64,000 nucleotides of DNA, taken from positions 3,917,501 to 3,981,500 of the forward strand of contig NC_060107.1 of the NCBI RefSeq assembly GCF_021155765.1. Direction: 5' to 3'. Below, in pieces: positions 17,948 to 29,784 of this stretch. The translations under genes and the position numbers were made by a program. The DNA comes from Diprion similis (lineage: Eukaryota > Arthropoda > Insecta > Hymenoptera > Diprionidae). Under the pieces are notes generated by a model. That model saw nothing but the letters and a program-made list of their open reading frames with translations. It did no database searches and had not been told where the DNA came from. The first letter of the stretch is position 1, and each line of letters opens with the position of its first letter.

Positions 17948-20900
17948 TTCTCCTCGGATCGTCGAAAAACTAAACCGCCCGCCTCCCCCCCCTCTCTCCC
18001 ACACATCCATTCCGCCAGACTATACGATCTATTTTAATAACTATACTCGGCCCTCCGCCACCGCAGCAACCAAGCCTCTTGTTTCGTCGTTCGTCAGAAT
18101 TTATTTACACTGAACCTGGATCAGCCTCCTCTCGTTTCTAGCCGATATAATATCTGCCTGCGAAGATTTTTGCGGAAGCTGTGATCGTCGTTAAGTATAA
18201 TGGACCCCGGAGAGTCTATAACAGTGCGTGATGCGATTCATTCGCGTTTGTTATATAGGTGGTCGATAGACAAACCGCAATTTTATTGCACATCTTGTTT
18301 ATAATTTATTATAGAGCTATATTCGAACGAATCGGATAATGAATATTTTTTATCGATTATACAATCCTAGTCAGCATCTTTGATATATACATGTTAACGT
18401 AATGAGCTTTGTGATTATTTTTACAGTCCGTGATATTCTTTCCTTATAACTCTGGGTGCGGAAATTTTTCTCAAACATCTTGTGTATGCGTTATACGATA
18501 TTACATATATATATATATATATTTAACAGAAAAATTTCACGCAGTCGGAAGTACGAATGGTTTTTCAAACGAATGATCAAAAATATGTATTATAAATTTT
18601 CTTTCACGCGTGTTTCCGTATGTTATACAAATCGACATTCGTCCGTAGTATAAATATTTTCTTACATTATCACACACTCGTGCAGATCTGTGATAATTTA
18701 ACCCCTTTGAGTTATGGTGGTGAGTATTCTTACCACATATTTCATATCGATTATTAGTGTATTTAGAAAACTTTGAAAACATATTTCTTTGCCGTTTTAA
18801 TTAATTGTATACCGTAATTATTGCGGTATAATGTAAATTATTATTGTTAGAAAGAAATTGATTGAAAAAAAAAAAAATATTGGGAAAAAAATTGAAGGAA
18901 TAATTAATTTCCGAGAAAGTTATACATAAATTATAAGTAAATTTTTTGGGTCGCTGATTACGAATCTGAAATCAGATTTTCAAAATTGAGTACATCGAAT
19001 GCAATTCGAAATTCGAGAATTTTGTCTACCATATGAATCCAGAATCTTGAATTTTTAAAATCTGATTTCAGATTCGTAATCAGCGATCTCAAAAACGATA
19101 AAATACAATCGTGTTACAAAAGTTGACCGGGTAAAATAACGTGTGAATCGAAGGGTTAACATATTATACAGTCGTTGGGAAAAAAAAAAAAAAAACATAA
19201 ATCGATTTGGAAAATTTTCCAGGTTTATACAACATTATTATTAACTGCCGATATATTTATCGATTTGCCTGAGTAAATATTTATTCATCTTATATACTTG
19301 GCACGTGCAGTTTGTGTAACTGTTTTGTGTAGTTTTCACATTCATGCTGGAGAAATTACATCCACGTGATGTTAATGTTTTTAATTTTTAATGTTTAATA
19401 TTTGTTGAAACTTCGTTTCGCGGCTAGTCGATTGATTTGAAAAAAAAAAAAATAAATAAATAAATAAATAAAAAAAAAAATAAGTAGCAAAAAAAAAAAT
19501 TTAAGTTTTTATACATTAATATTTATATACAAATGGTAAAATAATCCCTCAAAGTTTGCCTGATGCTGCAGAACGTGACGAGGAGCGTTTACTCGTATTT
19601 TTTTTTTTTTTTTTTTTTCATTTTATTTTGGCAAGGTTGCATTTTCTGGTGCAGCTGCACGTGTTAAACCTACGTCACTAATCCGCAGCGCGTAAATAGG
19701 CGCTTGCAATGCGCTGCGTTGCGCTGCGTTGCATCGAGACTCGGCTTTTCAACGTAAAATACACGTAAGTAAGTATATAGATCATAGACTTGGTGCGTAC
19801 CTACCTAGGCTAATCTCGCGACGAGTATGACGGAAATACACGTCGTTATTTATAACCGTTGTATATCATAGAAATACGTCGCGTTATACATTCGTTTTGT
19901 GAATTTATTCGCCTGATAGAAAGCCGCGATGTTTCGAACTCAAGTCGTTGTATTTTCAAAAATACATCCGGATTCTAATTTTGCGTTATTATGTACTTTC
20001 TCTTTTTTATTATACGTAACGATATTTCAATTAATATCAATATAAAACTCCGTCTTGCATCATCGCTGAAGTTTTTAAATATTAAATAATTTCACTATCA
20101 TGCAGCGATGCAGATGAATAATATATATATATATATCTGAAGAATAACGTTGGTATTTACTGTAATTTGTTTTATTTTTTTTTTTTTTTATTTTATCTTT
20201 CTTTAACTACATCCGGCCAATATTGTATATAAATTGCAAATCGTCTCCAGATCGGATGCGAAAAATTCGCCGAACCGTAACGCGGAGGATATGAATGGAT
20301 GGGAAATGATTTTTATTGCCTGAACGAAGTGTACTTCGAAGTCGTTGAAAAATTGTACAACCTGCGGGTGATCGCCGATCTATAGATCGAGCCGTAATTT
20401 ACTATTTCTCACGGTAAAAATTCTCTCGATCTTTTATCGCGATATAATAAAATATAAAAAAAAACGGAAGAATATATTTCGCTCACCTTTTTGCTCGACT
20501 TGAAGACGTTGCATTTGAACGAGTTGCTGTTTCCATCACGGGCAATGTAGCTGAATATTTTCAAATCGTGACTATCGTGAGACACGTAAAATATCCTGAA
20601 ATTTGAAAGAGAATTTTTAAAAATGGAAAAAAAAAAAAAAAAAAAAACTGGTGGAAATTGCAATGGACAAAGGATTTGAGATATTCTTTAATTTACCTGT
20701 AAATCGGGTGATTCATGAGGAACATTTTGTTCTCGTCCATCCATTGCTGCTTCTTCTGCGAACATCGACAGATTTGATAAATTGTTAAACAATTTCTGCA
20801 ATAAAATTATCTGCAATTGCAAACGAACCTTCTTCTTTCTGAGGGTCACCTTCAGACCGTCGACGGATACCTCAAGCGTCACTTTTTTCTTCTTGATTCC

Positions 20901-23900
20901 TTTAGCTTTGAACTCGTACTGCGTTAGAACCAAAAACCATTCTTATAATAGAAGAATACATTACGTCACAAGGGAATAATCGACGTTTATTCCTGTGTTA
21001 CGTATAAGACTTTATTCCCGACTCAATTCTGGCCACATTATTGACTTAAACTTGTTTACCTTTCATGTTTAAGTGCAATCTATCAGTATGAAAGCTATAA
21101 TATTATCGAAAGTTTATAATAATGCAAAGAGATGTAATTCGAAATGGAAAAGAAAGAGGGTAAACTAGAAAAACCGAAAAATGAATTTTAAAATACGACA
21201 CTTTAGTCCCACTTTTTAAGTAGAAAAAAAAGTGAAGATTACGTTAAAGTCGGGAATAAAATTCTTTAGGACGACAAGTTTAAACTGTATATAAAAAGAA
21301 AATGAGAAAAGTCAAGAGATTTTTGTCTCCATATAAATCTGAAAAATTACAGCAGGCTGCAGGTACCTGCTAAGGTATTATTATCTGAAGTTTAATTACC
21401 TCGATATTGAGTTTGTTAATTGGAAAAGAATAATCGAGGGGCTTACCCGGATCCTGCGCATCGCCGCCACGATCTCCACTCTGCTCGTTGGCCTCGGTAC
21501 TTCGAGGGACCCGATGAACTGTAACGTGAAAAACGAACCTGACATCGATGATCAAAAACTGTTTGTTCGTAATTTCAGAGCACGGAGATATTCGCAGAAA
21601 ATTGTTTATACCGCGAATCTGTCCAACGAGGCTGTGCTGCGGCTTATTAAACGCTATAATCATTTCCGCGTAAACTCGGCCGCGTGTCAATTATTCCGTT
21701 ATACGGTATATAAGTACGCAAGAAATATTTATCACAAGCAAGAAGGGAGACGACAAGAACGCGTTTTTATATTTATTATTCCAAGAACACTTTGATATTA
21801 AAACTTGTGCTAGATCGTATAATAATCAAAAGTAAACTAATTTCTTAATTTTTATTTTTTATTTTTTTATTTAACCCTAAAATATTTTCCGCAACTATGA
21901 AAATCGCGAACAATTTATTACATTAGATAATAATTTTATCCTTTGTACAAAATTCAAGTTTAAGAATTTTTGTTTCGCTCTAGATGTATATATGTAGGTA
22001 TATAAAAAATGCTTGCATGCCACATAATAGAAATACTCTTGTCCCAGATTTGCAGGTGCACGTCGTTTTCTGGATATTAAGTATATATAGTACAATATTC
22101 TGTATGAAACATGTAATCCACGTTCCGTTGCCGATGGAAATAGGCGAGTTGCAAGTCTCACCGCAAACTATGAAACAAGTGACGCGACGCCACCCACGCA
22201 CTTTGCAAAATTCGTGTTTGATATCCTGGTGTTATAAGGAAGATCGGCTAATCCGTATACAAGAGAGAAAAAATTAAAAAAGGAGAAAAACAATATTTTT
22301 ATTCGGTTTTTATGCAGACTTTTGAATCGCCTATTTCTAATTATATTTATCGCTAATCACTTGATACATGATCGAACACATGCCGAAGGAGGAAACGAAT
22401 TCTCAACACCGCTGGGAGAAACAATAATTTGTCGTTCAGTCCGCAGCAGACGACGAGGAGCATAAAAAGTGAAAGAATTAAAAGTTTATTTCCGACCGAC
22501 GATCTCATCCGCCGCATCATCCTTTCATTTCCAATTTCATTCATACATATATATATATATAGGTACATACATACACATATGTGACATTGTGTATGCATAT
22601 TGCATATAGATATAGGAAATGATCGAAAGGAGGTACCACGAGTCAGTTAGTGATCGGAAAATTTAGTTATTAAATTATTAGTTAAATTCGAGTTATACAT
22701 ACGTGTAACTATATTAATAAAAAAAAGTTTATTCAACTTAATTTAGTTTTAATTGGCACAGCCATTTATTAACGGGCTAATTTTATATACAGAAGTTGTT
22801 CTATAAATATTCATTCTTCGCAGCCTTCGCGTACTTATTGAACTTGCCAAATTATAATCACGTTTCTTCTCTCCCCTTACATTTTTTTTAAATTTTGTTT
22901 TATTTTTCTTTTGCATAAATTGGACTACATGATCAGCAGCCTGCACTTATACATAGAATTTAGAAGAAAAATTTAAAAAACAAACTACATATGACGAAAT
23001 AATTTCTCCGTCTAGGTATACCTCTATACTTTATGCAGTTGTGTTGAAGTTTGTTATTTGCGTGACACAGCGTATAATAAAAGGTAGAATAATTTCGCCC
23101 CGCTTGTAACTCGCCGACAGAGAGAGAGAGAAAGAGAAATAACAATAAATAAATAAAGAGGCATTATTTCCAACCGTACAATACCTGCATATATATATAT
23201 ATAAAAGTATAATATGCCATGTGGTACTAATTGTTCTGTAAATATCGCGGCGAGGATGAGAAAAAAAATAAATAAATAAAGGAAAATTGATCGTTTACTT
23301 GGAAAAAGTGTGGTTGCTCTGCACGCTTGAGGGGCGTGTTACAAGCGGACGGGTGATCTCTGCCTTCAAGCGGGTTACTGCACTTTGATGCGATCGTAAA
23401 ACCCGTCTATATGCTAAAAAGCACGAGTCTAATAAAACGCGAATAAACGCCCACGCTGTCCTCAGGGAGAATACATGCTACAATAAATTTTCCTAGTATA
23501 TAGCTGTGCGTGTATCTATATATTTAATAATATATAATATGTGTGTGTGTGTGTGTGTGTGTATACAGGTTAGGGTGGTCCTTATTTAGGGCGTTGACGA
23601 ATTTTTGCCGCCCCAATCCCAGATCAACTTCAAATAATTGTAAAACAATTGCCTAATTTTTTCAGATTTCTAGATCAACTCTTGGATAGTCAGTTTTGTG
23701 ATCGAAGTATCTTATGGCAATAACATGGGAAAAACTTATTTCCTCGGTATATATTTTATTGCAAGAGTAATAATATTGAAAAAAATCTATAATTACGAGG
23801 TTTTAGTGGGTGTTAGTGCTGCTATCTGTAAAAAAATTTACATCACGATACCAGCAAATCTAGACGAATTGCATTTCCTCTAAATGCAAAAAAAAAGTCA

Positions 23901-26813
23901 GATTTCGAGAGTGTGCAATTCGTCGAGATTGCGTGAAATGATTATGTGAATTTTTTTCCCAGACAGTAGCACTAATGCCGACTAAAACCTCACGGTTACA
24001 AATTTTTTTTCTAACATTATTACTTTTACAATAAAATATATACTGAGAAAAAAAGTTTTTCCCACGTTATTTCCATAAGAAACTTAGACCACAAAGCGGA
24101 CTGTCTTAGAGTTGAAATAAAAATCTGAAAAAATTAGGCAATTGTTTTATAATTATTTAAAGTTGATTTGGGGGTTGGGACCGCAAAAATTCGTCAACAC
24201 CCTGAATAAGGACCACCCTAATACAGGTACATTGTAACTTGCTGCACACGTCGATCAAACTTCTAGTCAAAGTCTACCTTACGTATACTTCTATTTCAAC
24301 TGCAATGTGTTTAACGATTGTTGCACGTGCCACGCATGAATTTATCATGCAAATTAACGTGGGGAAAGACAAAGCCTGCAGACTTTCTTTTACTCCTTTT
24401 ATTCATTTCCCTCTTTTTCCACCCCAGAGTAAGAGCTACTGAAATAAACACGTGCAGTGTGACGTCACATCGGCGCTGCCTCTGCGGTATCCAAAAATAT
24501 CTTATCCTCTTCTTCTTGTTCATCTACTTCTTCTTATACGTCGCGTGGTTCTCACCGATCCGCGTATATATGGCAAAGTGACTTTATAAAATTTAAAAAG
24601 CTCAACTTCGCAGCTCAGAATCAATTACGCGTTTCTGGATAACAGCTTCGATTTTTATCGAAGAAGAAGAAGAAGAAGAAGAAGAAGAAAAAAAAAAAAG
24701 AAGATGTGCCAAAGATTGGAGAATAATCGCATTTCTTTCTTTAATCCGTTTCGAGAAAAAAAAACCTGTTCCCCTTTGATGTTTTTTAAACATTATTTTC
24801 ATTAAAACCAACAAAAGAACACGCTTGTGTCAAGAGGTGTGAATAACGTTAACGTCGCTTCGTCAACGCGCTAGTAGGTATACCTATATCATCTCGAAAC
24901 TCCTGCTGCCGCGTAGAAAGAAAAAAAGAGCTAAAAACAAGACTAGACGAAGAAACAATTAATGAGATGGAGAAAAGGAAGCGTAAGGAACACCCATCTC
25001 TTCCGGTCTTTCTCTCGTTCCTAAATCAATATACCGCACACCTTGCAACCAACGTCCAACCATATGCACACTCACACAAACACACACATATATATATATA
25101 TATATATAGGTATACGTATAATCTATACACGCGACGAGTACGTGCAACGATTGTTTAGTCTTCGTCGACAGCTTCGGGTTTCTTGTGTACACACAAGTCT
25201 ATCCGTAGATCGAAAGACGACCGAAATTTGTTCCTCGTAGAATTTCTCTTAAGTACGGTGGTGAATTGCGAGGTAACGTATTGCTCGTTATAGAAGTAAT
25301 AACGGATACGCTGATGCAGCAGCTCGCGAAGCACCGGAAGTAGTCTGCAGCATCGCCTTTGACGACTCAAAGGTAGGAAGATTATTAACGAGTTTTGTAC
25401 GTAAATATATAGAACGTCCATCTGTGTTTAAGTCTATCTGATAATCTGTGATTAATCGATGAATCGACAGCTTCGATTGATCGTTTTTTCGATTGATCAA
25501 AGTTGCCTTGTAATAATTCTGCACGTTAATCGGTACGTGAATCGAAACCGTTGATTGGAAAAACGATTAATCGAAAAAACTGTTAATTGAAGTTGTCGAT
25601 TAATCAATTAATCGGACATGTAGATGGCTGGCTTCGGGTGATAAATCGCGTATAAATGTATACATATATGTATATATAATGTGCGAATGTATCTACAAGC
25701 TGCGATGCCGGATCTGAAGGTACGGAAAGGGTAGGATTGAGGAAAAATGGGCTCCAGCTGGCGAAAGAACATTAAAACAAAGAAACACGCGGAACAACAA
25801 AGACGAATCGAGTTACCGATACAACTATAAACGTTGGAAATGATCGAGAAGCCCCGAGAGGGATTCCCCGGGTGATCGCATCATGCGATCACCTGGAAAC
25901 GTCGAGCTGCCAACTTTAACCGCCAGGGATGCGATGAAAGGATTCGCAGAGATAACGTCGATATTTTAGAGCAAAGATCTCTCTGGCAATAATCAATAAA
26001 CATAAGTGAATTAAATTTCATGCGGCTGTTTTTTTTTTGTTTGTTTTTTCTTGTTTCATTTCATGTTTTAGTTTTGTTTAGTTTTGGGAAAAATAATGTC
26101 GATTCTTTGTGAGCTTTCGATTTCGAATTAATCGATTAATCATTTTTTTCGAATAATTGATAAATCGAAGTTACTTTATAATAATTCTGCATGTCAATCG
26201 GTGTATGGATCGAAACCATCGATAAATCGATTAATTGCAAAAACGAGTAATCGAACAACGCAATCAATCAATTAATCGATATATAACGATAAATCGAATC
26301 TCTTTCAAATTTTTTTCTTCTATTCCGACCTCGCACGGTGTAACCGGTTTCACTCGATAAGCTCTTTATTTGAATTTGAAAAGTCAGCTGACGATGAGTC
26401 AGTCATAGCAGGAAATGTATTTCTCACGGAGTTGAGCTGCGCCGCAGTTTCAAAAGCTTCTTACCGATCATGAGTGAATATCACGTATGATATGAATACT
26501 TTCCAGTTAACTGCAAATTGAATGGGTAGGACTGGCTGACTTTCTTTGGAAGAAAAGATCCGCGGTTCTTTTGAATCCGTTGCTGCGGGGCTTTGATATG
26601 ATTATTATTATTATTATAATCCTTATTATTATTATTATCATCATCGTTTTGATTATTGCTACTACCCGCAAGATTATTCCTCTTATATTATCCTGTATCT
26701 TTTACCTTTGCGTGAAAGACGATACCGCGGTGAAAAGCCTCTTCGCTGTGAAGCGGGATTCTCGTGTCGTAATCGTCATTGTGCACGAGGTTGTACTGCT
26801 TCTTCGAGGGCAT
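8339..26813 (-). CDS. NOS1AP: Capon-like adaptor, NOS1AP (carboxyl-terminal PDZ ligand of nNOS) homologue, complete
   Basis: Cytosolic PTB-domain adaptor; mammalian NOS1AP links nNOS, Scribble and Dexras1 (family knowledge). Eleven coding exons: 26706-26813, 21447-21518, 20829-20918, 20697-20755, 20487-20595, 15308-15494, 12213-12347, 11582-11763, 11300-11479, 9456-9743 and 8339-8887, about 652 residues with phases joining throughout. The N-terminus [20 protein letters not shown] matches the family start. The PTB domain (about 28-170) contains [53 protein letters not shown] and [18 protein letters not shown] coiled coil (about 265-350) contains [13 protein letters not shown] and [16 protein letters not shown]. 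The tail is Pro/Ser/Gln-rich and ends RHTTK, without the mammalian C-terminal EIAV PDZ ligand. Exon 12213-12347 and the acceptor of the next exon are the weakest joins. At 652 residues it is longer than human (506). Confidence 0.93.
8942..9180. repeat. Imperfect inverted repeat (about 72 bp arms) in capon-like intron
   Basis: Arm 8942-9013 (AGATTCCGTTACCGACATTT...) is complementary, with scattered mismatches and small gaps, to 9106-9180 (...TGTCGATAACGGAATCT), with a loop of about 92 bp. It lies in the intron between the last two coding exons. Probably a decayed foldback/MITE copy. Confidence 0.75.
10971..11037. repeat. ATT/GTT trinucleotide microsatellite
   Basis: Compound (TTA)n then (TTG)n then interrupted TTA repeats in a capon-like intron. 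Confidence 0.9.
11231..11268. repeat. (GGCA)n tetranucleotide microsatellite beside a coding exon
   Basis: Nine or so GGCA units end about 32 bp below the end of capon-like exon 11300-11479, so they sit immediately inside the following intron, close to its donor. Confidence 0.9.
13352..13967. mobile_element. Foldback MITE A, TTAGGGTGGCGC termini
   Basis: Terminal inverted repeats begin TTAGGGTGGCGCAAAAAA at 13352 and end with the complement at 13967. Complementarity continues inward for roughly 165 bp per arm with about 90% identity by eye, including GACAAAATGTTAGTTTTT and AGAGGTCGCTCCA. The element is about 616 bp and sits in a TA-rich site, consistent with a TA target duplication. No transposase ORF, so it is non-autonomous. 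It lies in the capon-like intron between exons 15308-15494 and 12213-12347. Confidence 0.88.
14531..14565. repeat. (GA)n microsatellite
   Basis: Uninterrupted GA dinucleotides after GATAGAGAAA, intronic in the capon-like gene. Confidence 0.9.
16406..16717 (-). CDS. Unrecognised 103-residue ORF inside a capon-like intron, same strand
   Basis: The ORF starts at ATG 16717 and ends at a stop at 16406; I do not recognise the family. The first 35 residues are Gly/Ser/Pro-rich low complexity. The middle is basic, with [20 protein letters not shown] and [10 protein letters not shown]. The C-terminus is acidic (about 75-95) and ends NIDIFD. The middle block reads like a conserved short motif rather than random sequence, and GC content is higher than in the surrounding AT-rich intron. 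It cannot be joined in phase to the upstream capon-like exon (20487-20595) through any acceptor I found, so it may be a separate nested gene or an alternative first/last exon. A GAG|GTAAAA donor-like site lies just upstream of the ATG. Function not assigned. Confidence 0.5.
   Translation of the reverse strand: MLKGYGKQASTASGAGDLPSPGSASSGGSTSPGSPGYETVRPRKKLSFKEPEIFGYCMKLRKHGFRPKSVRQFSVDEQPFEEENDDVEELEVNFSPGNIDIFD
17213..17270. repeat. (ATC)n(GTC)n microsatellite
   Basis: Compound ATC then GTC repeats followed by ATCAATCAATCGATC; intronic in the capon-like gene. Confidence 0.88.
17905..17953. repeat. (TTC)n microsatellite
   Basis: About sixteen TTC/CTT units with one interruption. It generates poly-Ser, poly-Phe and poly-Glu pseudo-ORFs in several frames on both strands, none of which I accept as genes. 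Confidence 0.9.
18951..19086. mobile_element. Short foldback element with perfect 30 bp inverted arms
   Basis: Arm 18951-18980 (TCGCTGATTACGAATCTGAA...) and arm 19057-19086 are exact reverse complements over 30 bp, with 76 bp between. Total length 136 bp, no ORF, intronic in the capon-like gene. Structure suits a small MITE. Confidence 0.85.
23541..23562. repeat. (GT)n microsatellite
   Basis: About eleven GT units immediately left of foldback element B. Confidence 0.9.
23570..24221. mobile_element. Foldback MITE B, TTAGGGTGGTCC termini, near-complete palindrome
   Basis: The left end TTAGGGTGGTCCTTATT at 23570 pairs with GGACCACCCTAA at the right end (24221). Complementarity extends through the whole element: for example GGCAATTGTTTTATAATTAT near the right end pairs with ATAATTGTAAAACAATTGCC near the left, and CTAATGCCGACTAAAACCTC right of centre pairs with GAGGTTTTAGTGGGTGTTAG left of centre. 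Arms are about 310 bp with a small centre near 23890. Both flanks carry TACAGG, a possible target duplication, although a TA duplication also fits. No transposase. It lies in the first coding intron of the capon-like gene. Confidence 0.88.
24660..24703. repeat. (GAA)n with poly-A microsatellite
   Basis: GAA units running into a 12-A tract, intronic. Confidence 0.9.
25471..25615 (+). repeat. Copy 1 of a diverged ATCGATTAATC-rich repeat
   Basis: Shares with 26121-26281 the ordered blocks TAATAATTCTGCA, GTTAATCGG or GTCAATCGG, GATCGAAACC or AATCGAAACC, and ATCAATTAATCG. Direct orientation, copies about 660 bp apart, rich in ATTA-core motifs. Confidence 0.75.
25871..25893. repeat. 23 bp near-perfect palindrome GGTGATCGCA-TCA-TGCGATCACC
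   Basis: Ten-base arms are exact reverse complements around a 3 bp centre. Could be a dimeric factor site or a small hairpin; no function assigned. Confidence 0.6.
26121..26281 (+). repeat. Copy 2 of the ATCGATTAATC-rich repeat
   Basis: Direct-orientation partner of 25471-25615, with base substitutions throughout, so the duplication is old. Confidence 0.75.
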
Positions 26814-26994
26814 CCTTGGCCCCGCTGATGCATCCGATTTTCAACGCTTAACTCCGCTGAAATATAGAGCACACAATATGGTATTATACGAACAAGTCGG
26901 TGCTGCAGCAGAAGAAGGGGTTGCAGCGAAATCCGCATGCATTCATTCGCCGACACGTGCGCTCTGGCAATAAACAAAGAGGGTATAATAATAG

Positions 26995-27027
<33 letters not shown>

Positions 27028-27408
27028 TGCGAGTAGATATATCTATGCACGTTGAACGCACGTGGCTAAGAGCTCGGCTGGAAGCTTATGGAATCCGATT
27101 AGCCTAGGTGCATGGAAAGGATGTAAAGGATGTAAAGGTGGTATAAAAGAGAGATTTTATACAGGTATTGGAGTTTCAGGAGAAGAAGAAATAAGGATAA
27201 GAAAACGAAATATCATGCGAGGAGGACTGCTCAATATTATTATGCCGGTGAACCGTGTTTCTGAAGATCGCATGTTAATTTCTTATATCAAATTGTTTAG
27301 AAACCTGATACGTGATGTTTGAGATGAAAGAAAAGGACATGAAATGTCTGTACATGTATATGTGTGTATGTACATATAATTTTTATCGCGTTATATGTAA
27401 CTATGTTG

Positions 27409-27410
<2 letters not shown>

Positions 27411-27443
<33 letters not shown>
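27411..27443. repeat. (AAT)n microsatellite
   Basis: Eleven uninterrupted AAT units. Confidence 0.9.
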
Positions 27444-27444
<1 letters not shown>

Positions 27445-28138
27445 GCCAGAGTTATGCGATATCTTAAAGTACATGTTTTAATTTAGTCGAGGAAATACTA
27501 AGGTTCATATTTCATCCCAGGTGTAGGTAAACAACTTATTACAAGTTATGTTAGACACATAAATAAACGGAAAAGTGATACTATTAGTACAGTCATGGAT
27601 TTGAAATTCCACTAACGGTGAGAAATTTTTCTTAACCTTCTTCAAGTCGGTCAAGTTTGACCGATTAGGTCTTATTTAGCGAGATGATTTTATTATTTTA
27701 TTTCCCACGAAATTATAATGTACGCACGTGACGAATACACGTCGAATCCCATAACGGCCTCAAATCTCGTTGGTACAAAATAAATCATAGTTTCACTGTA
27801 ATGGTCGGTGCAGCTGAGTTTCTCAAGGTTTCTCGTTTTCTCGCACAGGTATAGGTACATGTGACATGTTACGTGGGTATAGCAACAACGAACAACGAGG
27901 TACAATACGGTCTTTATATTCATTCGCGAACAGCTGCAGGAATAATTGATCTAACGATGCAGATTGATGTTAATTATCGATACAGCTTCCGGGATTTTCG
28001 CGTTATTCATCCCGGTGTGATCGTAAAGTTTTGCGATTTTCTCGCGGATTTTTGAAAAGCCGTTTATACGCGCTTTTTTATTTGTGTTTTCCGTGTACAA
28101 AGTACCTGTTTCTACGAAGGCAGAGTGAGTTTGCGAAT

Positions 28139-28220
28139 GCGCATGCGCGGAGCATTGAAAAGACCACTTTTAAGTCCTAGGAGTGGCGAAAGTGGTCTTT
28201 TCTATACTCCGCGCATGCGC
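28139..28220. repeat. 82 bp hairpin with GCGCATGCGC at both ends
   Basis: Left arm GCGCATGCGCGGAG plus GAAAAGACCACTTT and right arm AAAGTGGTCTTTTC plus CTCCGCGCATGCGC form an imperfect stem of about 33 bp with a short loop. Each end matches the NRF-1/Ewg consensus YGCGCAYGCGCR fully or nearly. Confidence 0.8.
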
Positions 28221-28366
28221 TGTGAGTCGCGAACACATCTGACATCACGCGATCCTAACCTCAATTTCGTGCTTCGTGAAGAAAAGCGTAAGATACTCGA
28301 GTTATATAAAGAAACGAGTGTAAAAAGGAGGCAACGGTTTTACGGAGTGTCTAATTTGCTACCACA

Positions 28367-28570
28367 TTGAAGTTAGTAATATTATCATAACGATTCGTGC
28401 CGAGGGACAACCGTTATTTCGCGATATCGAAATTGTCTGAGATTCGATATACCGTAAAACAAAACACACTCATATTTCGAAATCTCAGTTCTTTAAAAAT
28501 CATTGTAAAACTAAAAAAATAGTCATTTTTAGGCACTGTTTTCTTACGATAACGTTACTAACTTCAATCT
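28367..28570. mobile_element. Palindromic repeat family P, copy 1
   Basis: Begins TTGAAGTTAGTAATATTATC and ends with the inverted form (GATAACGTTACTAACTTCAA). The interior has the family's CCGTTATTTCGCGA and ACACTCATATTTCGAAA blocks. No ORF. Confidence 0.8.
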
Positions 28571-28628
28571 CGTAACTTATTCGGAGCATGTCGGGGCCTT
28601 TGATTCCCGATCCAGATACGGCCACCTG

Positions 28629-28671
28629 CTCTCCTCTCCGCTCCTCTCTTCTCCTCTCCTCTCCTCTCCTC
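28629..28671. repeat. (TCTCC)n pyrimidine repeat
   Basis: Imperfect CTCCT/CTCTC pentamers on one strand, a candidate triplex/H-DNA tract. Confidence 0.85.
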
Positions 28672-29784
28672 GACAAGTTCCAAATCCGTGCCTCTGCGCG
28701 GACCACCTGCATCACCACTCCGAATTCTAGGTACACGGAAACTCTACCCTTTCTGTTGATTGCGAGTGTGAAGCATGCCTTAAATATATATAAATGTATG
28801 GGGCATTCCATGCCAACTTCACCACGGGTCTGACCCCCGACGTCACTAATTTCGCTCACGATTTTTAGCAACGTTGTTTTCACTGTCGAAGGCACTTAGT
28901 TTCTTTTCAAAATTTTTCTACGAGATTTGAATTACTTACAATAATTATTAAGAACGAAAATATTGATCGTATGACTGACGACTACGAAAGAGAATTCAGA
29001 TTTTTCACGTGATGAAAGATACGAGAAATATCATTTAAATTACAGTCAATCCTGTACAAGTAACGAGAGTTACGAGAAAAAAATTGTAAGTTACGCTACG
29101 ATTAACGTTACTGACTTCAACCTCATGATTTTTCCGAAGCTATACGGTGACTTTCGGCCTTTTTTTATTTCTCTCTACATCCTTCGCCATTATTTCGATC
29201 ACCTGATTACGGAAAACAAACACTCGGCATTTCTATGGCATCGGTTAGGTAAGAAAAGACGACACTGGCTGCGGGGGAGGAAGCCGTCAGGTGATCGGGG
29301 TAAATTTTGTCTCTTTCTTTTTTCTTCCCATTTCTTATCGCGTAGTACATACACCTGTATAAATAGTAAATACACTCGCATTTGACCCTATACATCGGTG
29401 TATTAATATCCATTTCCTGGTTCATTGTACTAATTCTATATCTTACGTGAAATTTTCCAACTTGTTTTCTATTCGATTTTGTTAAACAGCTGGTCGATAA
29501 ATTACACTCGAATTATACCACCGCTCTACGACGCGTGTCTGAGATAGATACGAGCCAGCGTTGAATCTTTTAATTTTTAAACGTTCAGGAAAACCGAGGA
29601 ACTCTGTGCCAATCGAGTCGAAACGTTCATAAGTTACAATAACGACTGTCCCTGTGTTTCCATGTATCGAAAGAAGTTTGATTAAAAAATTTTGCTCCTA
29701 ATTTCACTGTTCCTTCGCATGTATTTTCATATATATATATTTTATATTTATTGTAAACCTATATGTGATGAACATCCAAACTGT

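Noticed and set aside
17678-18113. ORFs of 119-141 codons across the TTC repeat
   Set aside because: Length comes from the microsatellite (poly-Ser/Phe/Glu in different frames); flanking codons show no conserved pattern.
23698-23883. 61-codon ORF in element B
   Set aside because: Lies in one arm of the palindrome; no transposase motif.
26571-26828. 85-codon plus-strand ORF
   Set aside because: Antisense to the first capon-like coding exon, preceded by an Ile-rich translation of an ATT repeat.
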